Of a stretch of DNA of 38,238 bases, positions 23,601 through 35,600 are shown in pieces. The number at the start of each line of letters is the position of its first letter. Positions within the stretch are counted from its first letter, which is position 1. The notes beneath the pieces were generated by a model, which saw only the letters and a program-made list of their open reading frames with translations, was not told the origin of the DNA and made no database searches. The translations under genes and the position numbers were made by a program. This stretch comes from Reticulitermes lucifugus (lineage: Eukaryota; Arthropoda; Insecta; Blattodea; Rhinotermitidae). The stretch spans positions 7,857 through 46,094 of the forward strand of contig JAKCWW010003690.1 of assembly GCA_026260175.1 (NCBI GenBank), given 5' to 3'.

Positions 23601-26600
23601 ACATTATAATATATGCTAGGATTTATGGTGTTGCATGCCTAGGTCAAAGCGGTCTGATGTTACGGAACAGTGTTTTACTTCCTCACATCATGTACAAATA
23701 AAATCGATGCATGTTGCATTTGAGCAACACCAGATGATGACTAACTTTTTGTTAAAGCGCATTATGCAATTAAGGGAGGAAGTTTCTTTTTTGTTTGACA
23801 CAACTTTGTGATCATAATGAAGCTCGGTGGCTATGCAGACAGCATGTTTCATCATTTCAGGCCATTGTCACATCCGACCGTGAGAATGTATAAAACATTA
23901 ATTGTTTACGCATGTTGTGTATGAAGACAGAGATTTCAGTTTTTTACAGTCAGCCATGGTGTAATCATATAAGAGTTTTTGCAAAATACTTTGTCAATGT
24001 GATTAAAAATGCAAAGTGTGTTTCAGATCTAAATTCCTTTGTGTCAACTCCTATCCAAAGTACAATACCATAGTGTGGGTGTGTCTTGTATTGAATGTAT
24101 AATGTCAGTCTGGAATTTTCATTAGATTAATCTTTTTAAACTCATCTAAAATCAGTGGAATGAGTACAGAACCAACAGTGGCAGAGCAAACATGTATGTC
24201 CTACTTGAGCTTTATTCATGTGTGATGTTATTTTGTTGCTGAAACTGATGTAATATCAATGTATTTCGAATGTGGGGCTCCTTGGGAATTGGTGCCTTCA
24301 ATATGCTCTTGAATGGAGTGTATCAATGTCCCCTGAAGGTTAATACTGTAACATGGGGAGGTGATGTGTAATCTTGTAAGTCAGGTGTGGCACAGAACAA
24401 GTAGTAAAGCAGTATTTTTGGGGCGGAGGCTATGAATGTGTGATACTGGGCAGTGCATAGGTGCATATTCATTGCTGTAATGATTTTATTTATATGTCTT
24501 AATGGCTATAAAGGAAATATAAAGCAATATTTATTGCTGCAGTTTCAATGAGATAGAAGTTAATATGTGGACTCTGTGTTCAATTAATGAATCTAAACTT
24601 TGCTGAACTCCACAAACTGATCAGGCCAGAGAGACAGTGATTGTGAAAGACAGAAATAGATAGGTTCAATAATTTGTAGTGGAAATGAGACATCTTGACA
24701 CTTAGTCAGCTCACCAACTATACAGTGAACACCAAAATTAATTTAGATGTGATGTAGTGTACTGTGTTCCAATCTAATACATTGTCAGTTCTCAGTTACT
24801 GGGCACTGGTTTGAAGGGAAATGTGGAAAATAATGACACAAATAGCTGGAGGAGAGAGAGAGAGAAGCCAACACCATATATCTGGGTGTGTAATATGCAT
24901 TTTTTTTTTCCGTCAAAAATGGTCGTAAAGAGCACAATGTGTCTTATACACCAGTATGTAGTGCAATAAATTTCTTATTTTTTATTCCTAAATTATTAAA
25001 CATCTTATACACTAGGAAATACAGTATATGGATTTGTTCAAGCTGTATAGTATCTTTTCACGAGTATTTGCTAGCTGTTTGTTATATTGTATGTTGCTCA
25101 GAACATTTGAGAATAATTTTCAAAAATTTTCTTGAGTGAGTCAAGTTTCTGGAATCAACTTTGTGCATAGTGACACTCAGTATTTCTGTTAAACTTGGGC
25201 TGACATATGCTGAATATTTGTAAAGAAACAGTATTCATAATGTGTATATGTATTACTGTATGTTACTCTTCCCCACTGCCTTGTAGCCAGTTGGCATTGG
25301 AGAAGCCAAACTGCAGGAATATCGCGTCATGGTGTCCGTTGCTGTTCCAGCATTTGACAGGAAGCTCAGTAGTTACGTTACAAATGAGGTAAGGAGGCTC
25401 CTATGTAGCGAACTTACAGCTGTTGTCATTTCACTGTTCTCAGTTATTTAGTAGATGTGATAGGACTCAGTTCAAACCGATTGCAATCAGTACAAGATGT
25501 GCAGACCCTATATTGTTTGCCAGTATGACTCATGGACCAGTTGTACAAATGAGAAATTAAAAGCATTATAAAATAACAATCACAGAGATATGAGATACGA
25601 TATTTGAGATTTTTACAGTTGATAACATCTGTGTTTTTTGTCTTCTGTGTTATGACATTATGTATTCTGTTAGGCAGTTATCATTTGTACTTCTGCTCTG
25701 AAGATGGACGCAGCATGCTCCTTCAGGAACATGTGTAGCCGCCGGCCAGACTGCATGGTGTCATAACCCAGAAAACCATGATATGGGGTATAAGGGCCTT
25801 GCCATGGCTCAGGTGATTATTTGCTGGCCTGTCACTGCAGAGGCTCAGGTTTATAGTGGACAAAGTTGTCCTGGGACAGGTTTTTCTTCAAGTGCTCTGG
25901 TTCTGCCGTGTCAGTATCATTCCTTCATCATCATCATCATCATCCATCAATCAGGAACAACATGTAAAATTAACAATTGATAGCATATTTAAAAACATGC
26001 TTGAAAAAATTAAATACCCTTCTTTTGTTGTTGGTGTTGTTGTTGTTGTTTGACATTTTACTGGCTTGATGCAGTTTGTCTCAACTTGTGCACTGTGTTT
26101 GTTTGCAGACACGGTTTGCTGATCTATTGGGTGTTGCTGGAACTGACATTCCCATTAAGGACATGGAGAAACTTACGTACAACTACAAGGTAACCTGTAC
26201 ACATCATCTTGATTATTAAAGTTTTGGTAATAAGTAACACCAAGTGGAAAGGCCCAGAATTATACTTCCAGATTATCCACGTATCCACTGAGTACAGCGC
26301 AGAAATTCCCACCTCCATGTGGCCTGGACTGTAAACATTGTTATCAGGTTGCTGTTTAGTGATTTCACATTGAATATAAAAAAATATAGTGAAGCTTAAC
26401 AGTTAAAGAACTAATGATTATGCTACGTCTGCATGGCCAAGATACTACAACCCTTGAATGTTAATTAAATCAGTGGGCAAATAAACTTTTAATAACCACA
26501 AGGAATCGGAAACCTGAAAGAAATAATTTAATATGAAATAGTAATTTCACATTATATTCACCGTGCATTTTCGTGCATTTCTTGGTGTGAGTTAATCAAT

Positions 26601-29600
26601 GAAATAGTAATTTCTACAATCATAGTAAAATAATGATAAGTAGAATTTGTGGACTGGTATAAATTAAGCCATGGACCATCTGTTGGAAAAAACTGGCCCA
26701 TGCATTCACTGCTGTAAGAAGAAAAATGTATTACATTTACATGCTGATAAAGTACTTGAAATCTTAAAAGTAAGAAAAATAATCTTGAGCATTCTGACAC
26801 TGACAAACATTTCACTGATTTGTTCCAGAGTGGTGTTAATGGTTATGCATTTATTGTAACCAACAATGGTTACATTCTGCTCCATCCAGACCTGAGACCA
26901 GTGGTAAGCCTCTAATATTGTAACTAGTAACTTTTTGGACTGGATGTCTAGCAATCTTGTAACCTTTGTAAGCTGGTTTAGTAAAAACAATAGCAGACAC
27001 AACAGGACATGCCATAGAAAGTCTGGTTTTTGTTCTTTGGAAACATAGTTTCAAATATCTTTGTGTCACAATATTGGAAATCATGTTTTAAAAATAACAA
27101 AAACCTGACTTTCTTTGGCATGCAGGACAAAATCACAACATAAAAATAAGTAATAAATTCTTTAAAGTGTGGTAAATTTCAAATATCTGGTAACAACCCT
27201 AACAAATCAAAACTGCATTTGTGAGGAAATTAAAAGCAGATTGAACTCAGGGGATACTTTCTACCATTCTGTCCAGAATCTGTCTTCTCATTTGCTATTA
27301 AAAAATGTAAAGGTTAGAGTGTACAGAACTATAATTTTGCCTGTTCTTGTATGTGGGTTTGAAACTTGGTCTCTTACATTGAGGGAGGAACATTGACTGA
27401 TGGTGTCCAAGACTGGGGGATGCTGAGGAAGACATTTGGGCATAAGAGGAAGAAAGTAACAGGAAACTGGAGGGAATTGCATAGTGAGGAGCTTCATGAT
27501 TTATACTCCTCACCAAATTTATTAGGGTGATTTAATTAAGGAGGATGAGATGGGTAAGGCATGTGGCATGTGTGGGGTTGAAGAGAGAGAATGCATACAC
27601 AGTTTTGGTGGGGAAACCTGAAGCAAAGATACAACTTGGAAGGCCTATGTTTCAATGGGAGGATAATACTAAAATGGAGCTTAAAGAAATAGGTTTGAAG
27701 GGCATGGACTGGATTCATGTGGCTGACGATAGTGACAAGTGGCGGGCAATTGTGAACTTGGTAATGAACCTGCGGGCTTCATAAAATGAGGGGAGTTTCT
27801 CAACTTGCCAAGGGACTATTAGTCTTTCATCAGGGACTCTTCTCCTTGGAGTTAGTTAGTTGGTAATGTATGTCACCATATAGAGCAAACCTCAGATTTT
27901 ACAGTTCTGCATTTTGTTTTTCATGATTTTATGCACTTTCTGTATGATCCAAACCAAATGCCCATAAGAACAATATTTCCCAGATTTTACACAATTTTAG
28001 GTGGTTCACACAAAAATGTAAAATGGGTTTGCTGTGTATGCTTTCAATGCCTAACAGAGCATGCCCATACAGAAATTATGCACTCTCTCCCTGCAATAAG
28101 CTTTATGCCCAAATGTGCACCAAATATGAAAACATAACGTTAGACCTTTGTATGTGTATGCCATATGCAAAATATATGAAGAATTGTGTACACGTGTGAT
28201 CATTTTTCACATCTTTTCCTGCCAGCCAGAATGAGTTATTAGTGATTGTGAAAACAGGTCAAGGGTTAGTCATGTATATACAAGTAATTTTATTGTACCA
28301 AACTTTACAGTGGGCCAGGATAGTGTAGTCGGTATAGCGACTCGCTATGGGCTGGATGATCCGGGGATCAAATCTTGATGGGGGCGAGATTTTCTGCACC
28401 TGTCCAGACCAGCCCTGGGGCCCATTCAGTTTCCGGCTCTTTGCCGGGGGTAAAGCGGCCGGGGCGTTGCATTGACCACCCATCTCCATCAAGCACCGAG
28501 GTTAAAGAAAGAGTAGAGCTATACATATACTCCCCCTCTGGGCCTTCATAGCCTGTTCTAGGGTGAAATTTAAAACTAAACTTCACAGCTGTATTAGTTC
28601 ATCGGAAAATACTCTGTGTGTAGTTATGTTACTAGTTTCGACACATAGCAGTACACATTCTGTACCTGGGGTGTGGTTGTTAATTTCACAATAACTACAA
28701 CTTTAAAGAAGGAATAACATTAAGTTAAAAAATTAAAAGTTATATATGTAATTAAAAAGAAGAGATGGGGAATCGGGATTTGAATCACATCAAACATTCT
28801 ACCACAATACTGGCAAATTGCTTTAATACCATATGTTTTTCCAACTGTCTTAGCTGTTTGCATTCTCGGTACCCCCAGCAGCTATACATTGTTTGTATCC
28901 ACCCCTCTGTCACCCTATTGGCTGTCATTACATCACACGTTTTGCTACCCCGCCATACTTTCCTGAATCTATGTTATAGGCTTTCTTTCCCACTTGGACT
29001 CTTGACCCGTGAGGATGGGACCAATACGTTGTCCCGAAACATCGGTAAACAATTACCACATGACGCCGTGTAATATACCAGAAGACCACATTTTTCAACA
29101 CTATGTCTGTACTTACTGCTAAGAGGAACCTGCAGATGATAGTGGCAGTGGGTTCCCCTGACAGGCATTACATTTGTGCCAGACTGCAGTTCACATTGCA
29201 GAAGATGGTTATTTTCAAGGATTTTTATGGTCCATTTATATGTTAATAAGTCTCAGATATGTCATTTCATTTTGTGTACTTAAAAAACTGTGAATGTGTT
29301 TTCATTTTCAGTTCAATGGTGTTCTCAAGAAGAATTACAACAGTGTTGACCTCACTGAGGTCGAGTTACCGGATGATATGAATGGTCCCCGCAAGTTGAG
29401 TCCTGAAATTGAAGAGGTCTGTTTATAGCTGCTAATGGGGAAAATTATTTATCCAATTGAATATGTGTCACATAATTCATTTACCTCTGTTTTTCATTTC
29501 AAAAGTAACAAAATGAATCTCTGTATATTTTATATTTTATTTTTATATTTTATGAAAAGCTTTGTCTGAAAGGGAGAATAAACTATGGGTGGAACAAATG

Positions 29601-32600
29601 GAAAACATCGTGTTTAGTTTTGATTCGTGAGAATCATTGTCTGTCATTGCTGTGCTTTGCACTACCTTGCAGCCATGCAGTGAGTGAGATCTGTGCCATG
29701 TGATATGAACATTGAATTGATGAATACATAAAGGATATGAGTAACAAGCTGTTCTTTGTGTATAGCTGGAAGTTTTCACAGCAAAGTAAATGCATTAAAA
29801 TCCTTCAGCAAGCTGTGGTTATTCCCCACATCAACCCTGATGCCCGGAAGGACTTGAAAAGCATTTATATACATGCAGTAAAACTCTCTTGGGCTACCAG
29901 GAGCATCAGGCAGTTGAAAGGCGAATAAACCAACGAACACTTGACTCTGTCCACCAGCCCTCACTGGCTACCAACTGGCTATGAGCTGTGGATTCAGGCA
30001 TGTGTATATATGCTGTGAACTGACATACTAGATATTCAGTTCCCTGATGATGAGAACAGAGATGGTTCTCACAATGTTGATTTATTTGCCTTTTGACCAC
30101 TTGATGCGGCTAGCAGCCCGAGAAATTTTACTACATTTATGCAGTCACCATGAAAGGTTCAGATTATGTATCATATATCGTATGTACGAATATAGATGAC
30201 TGCCTCTGTGTATATGAATCAGTCGTTGAATGCAGTTCTGTGGTTCGCATTCAAACCAGTATATTCTGAACACCAGTCTAGAGTGTACTGCTACATCAGT
30301 GTGCATGTTTAAAGCCATTAGGAGTGAGAAAGAAGTCTAATCTAAGTATGACTGATGCACATGGGAATGAGACTTATGAGTCACACAATGGTCGTTGAAG
30401 TCAGACAACCTGAACATCAACTTAGTATATTGGTACAAAGACCAGCTGGGAGAACATGAGCACACTTAGTGACATCACACTGAACCAAGTTACATCTGTT
30501 TAACCTGCATAGCCAAGTGCATTACTTTTGCTTATAAAATGCCAATCATGAGGCTGGCTAACAAAGAATTTACACAATTTCAATCTGATGAGGATTAAGC
30601 TAAGTGGTTAATGTGAAGGTTGAGTGTTTGTGTAGTGGACCAGGGAAATATGAAACAAGGTCGGCTGCTTCAGTGAAAGACGAGGGATATGAAAGTGTAA
30701 GTTAAGGTAAAGTTGTCCTTTTGCCTGCCGTGAAGGCATATGTGAGAGCAGAGATATAGCTCCATGCGTTCTTAACCTTGATGCTTAGGATGGAAGTGAA
30801 GTGAACATTGCCCTTAACAGGCCAAGAACTGTGTTGGGCTTGGCACTGACATCATGAATCTTTTGACAAGTTAAGCCCTTTTGCATGTAGAAGTAAATTG
30901 TACCCTTGCATTGTTTATGCTGTTTTGCTTGAAGTGTGGGTTCGGAGGAGGCAAAGACAGGAGAAGATTTTGTGATAGACTGGTGTATTTGTGCAAGGTA
31001 AATTAGCATGAAAATCAGTCTCAGGAAAGGGAGAAGATTCTGAATCAATATTTCAGCATGAAACATAATGTCTGGTCATCCTTTCTCCAGCTCTACAAGC
31101 TGGGAAAAGGAGGCTGGTTTCACCAAGCTTTTAGGAGCAGTGTTGTGGAAGTGGGGGATTTCATGCACAACATCCTCAGCAAAAAACCAGCCTGATTCAG
31201 TGTAGACTTTTCATCATGCCTTTTCTTAAAGGACTTAAAAATCCTACAAATATAACATGGCTTGTGCCCTGAGGGTACAGACCATCTTGACTGTCATAGT
31301 ATCATTATGGACCCTTGTGTATGCTGTCGTCTAAAAACAATGTGGATACTTTGGCGTATGCTGGGTGGACAGAATCCAGGGTGGTCAAGGCACATGCCTG
31401 GATTCATAACTCACAACAGTAATATAACGTATGTTAGATTTCTGCACTGTTCAGTACATAAACTGGAAGTTTTCATTTGCTGTACTGATGTCATTTGTGT
31501 CATTGCAGCTGAGGAATGCAATGGTGAACCATTCACAAGGCAAGATGCTGAAACTGAGGATGAAGTTTCATTATGATGATATAGTGAGTACATAGTTTGT
31601 AATAAATATATGCATTGGGGGATCTAAATCAGGACAAACAATCCACCAATCCCAACTGACTCTCCAACATTAAATCCTGAACTTCAATAACAATGACACA
31701 ACATTGTGTCTGGTTCTTTAGCTAAGTCAATCCAATCCCCATTACTGAGCCCTAATTACAAGCCATTTTAATATTTTCCTGCCATCTCTACAGGGACAGG
31801 TGGCGGGCTCTTGTGAGTGCAGTAATGAACCTTCGGGTTCCACAAAACGCGGGGTATTTCTTGACTAGCTGACGACCTGCTAGCTTCTCAAGAAGGACTC
31901 TGCTCCATGGAGTTAGTTAGTTAGTTTATAGAGTTCATCTCTATGTTCCAAGAAAAATTTTCAAAACAAAAAAACTTTCTCTTTGTTATCTGAAGTGCAT
32001 ACCCACTAACTAACATATATGAAGTATACATTTACAGTCTTATTTTGCATTGTATTTTTTGTTACATAATATTTTTCCTGCTTCAGCTCTATTCTTCCAT
32101 CTTACTCATCATTTCTAATCTTTCAGAGAAGAGTTGCTATAGAACATAAGAACTACTACTTTGCACCCCTGAAGGGAACACCATTCACACTGGGGCTGTC
32201 ACTCCCAGATAAGTATGGAATGTACTACATCAAGGCTGGTGATGAGGTTCAGAAGAGCCGGCATAAGAAGATACCAATTATCAATTATCTAAAGGGCAGT
32301 GACTGGAAAATCCATCCTGACTGGTGAGTGACTAAAAAACAAAAATTAGGGATAGTAAGAAACTAAGATTTAAAGAGAAGAAATAATGTGGAATAAATGA
32401 CTACAAGATTGAATGTGTAATAGATGAACAGAAAGACCATTACTCATACATATATTGGACAATGTTCATTGTCTAATGTGCAACATGTCTTAGCTTATCA
32501 GTAAGCCATGATCATGCATAGGTTAAAGTATATGAGAAAATCCTTATACACAATACACACTGGTTTTCTCACCTATTTTAACCTGTGCCTGATAATGGCT

Positions 32601-35600
32601 TACAGATAAGTCAAAACATGTTGCACATTAGATATGACCATTGTCCAATACAGTTGTGACTGACAGTCTGTTATTTATCTCTTACATATATGCATCACAT
32701 TGGGGTGTCACAGACTAAGACTGGAAGGTTGAATAAACAGTTGGAAAACACAGGTAATCTGAAACTGTACAGCTGTAGAAAACGTTGCTTTGAATATGTT
32801 ACAATTACATACACAATGTAGTCATCATGCATGTGACAGGTAATGTTGCTCCTTTGTTTAATTAAGCACCATGGCATGGAGATAAATGGGCAGTGAAGGT
32901 AGAGCGTAACACATTCTTACCCCTTAATACTGAATGGAGGTGAGTGGTCAGCTTCATGGCATGGCTACTTCGTCCATAGGAAATAATCCCCTTGCACCCA
33001 TTTGGCAACTGAGTGGGCCCCAGAACCAGTCCGGATGCTGTGCCCAAAGTTGAAATCAAATCCCAATTCGTCAGTCTTCTGGCTTTAGTCACTCTACTGA
33101 GATACCCCAGTTCTTACCATATCTGTGCTCCTGTTAGATTTCAGAGCTCTGTATCAGTAATTGATTCAGCAGCAGTAACATCTGAGCCACTATATGGAAT
33201 GTAACAATATCCTGTTATTCAACTGTGGTTGTGTGTCTTATGTATATCAGAGTTTGTTGCTGTACAGATTAACAATCTTCACTCACTGTATTCAGGAGGT
33301 AAAAGGTAAAGGTCACCTCATGACATGCCTATGTAGGCACAAAGGGGAAGTGGAGGTATAGCTCCAACCCATTCAAAACCTTGAAGCTAGGAGGGGGTAG
33401 GTTGTCAGCACCAAGCCGTGGCTGCTTTACCCCCAGGATAGATGCAGTACCCATCGTACAGGAGGCTGGGTGGTCCTCAGGGCCGGTCTCTCCCCCACCA
33501 GGATTCAATCTCCGGACCGTCCACGCCATAGCAAGTCTCTATACCAACTATGCTATCCCGGCCACCATATTTAGGAAATACCCACTTCAAATGTGGTTTT
33601 CCTTCCTGATTCAGGTTTTAGGTTTTCGTGACTGTAAATATTATGATAACAGTCTTCAGGGGTGTGATACAGTGTAGTTTGGTAGATGATTACCAGCAGT
33701 TCAGAGGATCATGCAGCTTCCACCTCCAGGTTTGAAGATTTTTTTTTATATTAATATCTGTTTACCAACTGCATGGCATTATGTCCCATAATACTGTGAT
33801 CTTCTTTCCCCTTTGATGTGGGTTTTCCTCAGACTTTATTGAACCCAGAAGTTGGTTCTCATCATATTTTAACCTTGTCCTTATTATGGACATAACTAAT
33901 TTCAGGACATACTGCAAATACCACCATCAGACCCGTATATTTGAGTCTCCTGAGGATGAGATGAAGCACTTCCTTGAGAAAATGACAAGTCCTGATTGGG
34001 TGTGGGCAGAACGATATGAATGTACAGAACAGAAAGATGAGACGATGCTGATGCAAGATTCAATTTTATTCTTTGTGGACAATGGAACTGAAAGTATGTT
34101 GGCTGTTTTTTATGCACGTTGTTTTATGGTAGCTGGCAGCCTGTTCGTAACTAACACACTAACTCTATGAAACGGAGTACTTCTTGAGAAGCTAATGGTC
34201 ACTCAGTTGCTGAAGAACTTTCTTGCCTCTCTGAATCTCCAAGGTCTATTCATTATATGTCCACATTTGCTCACCACTGGACCCTCTCCTGAGCCAGAGG
34301 AATCTAGTCCAAATCCTTTTTCTTTGAGATTCATTTTAATATCTTGCTATTAATGCCACATTTTTCCAATCAGTGTTTTAGCTTCTTCAACTAAATATTT
34401 GTATGCATTTTTCACCTCCCGGCATGTTACATCTTCAATATGTTTCATCCCCCTTTATTTGGACGCACTAATAATATTTGCTGAAGACTGTGACTTATGG
34501 TGTTCTTCATTTTACAGATTTTTCATCCTGTTATTAGTTTTCTCTGTAATGTCCAAATATTCTTTTTAGCACCCTGTCCTTATATATCTTTAATCTGCTT
34601 CAAACTTAGTTTAAATTAAAATATATGATTATGTGTTATGGTGTCTGGTAGCTTTGTATCAAAGACATATGTCTGCAGTAAATGTATATCTTGGTCAGTG
34701 AGGTACACAGAATTGCTTTTAGCACAGCCTGAAAGTCTGTGAACTCCAATCAGTGCACGCCTTTCCATTTTTATTTGTTTCGTAGAATTATACGGTGTTA
34801 ATTATTTATATTTTACTTTTTAGCTGTTAACTGCAACAGAAGATTAATAGGGGAAGATGAGTACTACTGTAAGTACATTGCTTGTTCATTGACACTCTTC
34901 ATTCATAATTGTTGTTTGAGATGAATTTATGAAACATTTGGTTAAATCCTATAGAAGTATAGTTGTTAAATGAATGATGCCTGAAGTGCATTTAAGATGT
35001 GGCATTGCCATTCCGTTGTACGTGTTTAATGTAGACTATTTGTGTGGTCCTGTGCTTTGAAACTTTGGCCTATATACAGATGTTTCAAATAGACTAGTCA
35101 TTACATGGCCATGTGTTTTGAAACTTTGGCCTATATACAGATGTTTCAAATAGACTAGTCATTACATGGCCATGTGTTTTGAAACTTTGGCCTGTGTACA
35201 GGTGTTTGATTTCCTGGGCACTGAACTCTCATGTGTTTTACAGTTTTTATGATTATTTGGTGTAGAGTCCAATGCAATTCTTCAACTGGCGACAAAATAC
35301 ACTGTTTTGTGTTATCCAAGGTTTCATCACCATATTCTCCAGTGCACACCATTGGAGCCTATCTTAAATCATTTAAATCCTTTTTATGTTTTCAGACTTA
35401 CTTCCATGAAGTCCATTCTAATGTTATCCTCCTATTCATTTTGATATACCATTTAGTTGGTGCCCTTGAATTTTCTCACCGCCAGTTATATGCAGACACT
35501 CCTCAACCTACGCAATAGTTATGTTCTAGAAGGTCTAGCACAGGTCAAATTTTACACAAGTCAGAGTTGAGTATATATAGGGGCAGATATATATATATAA

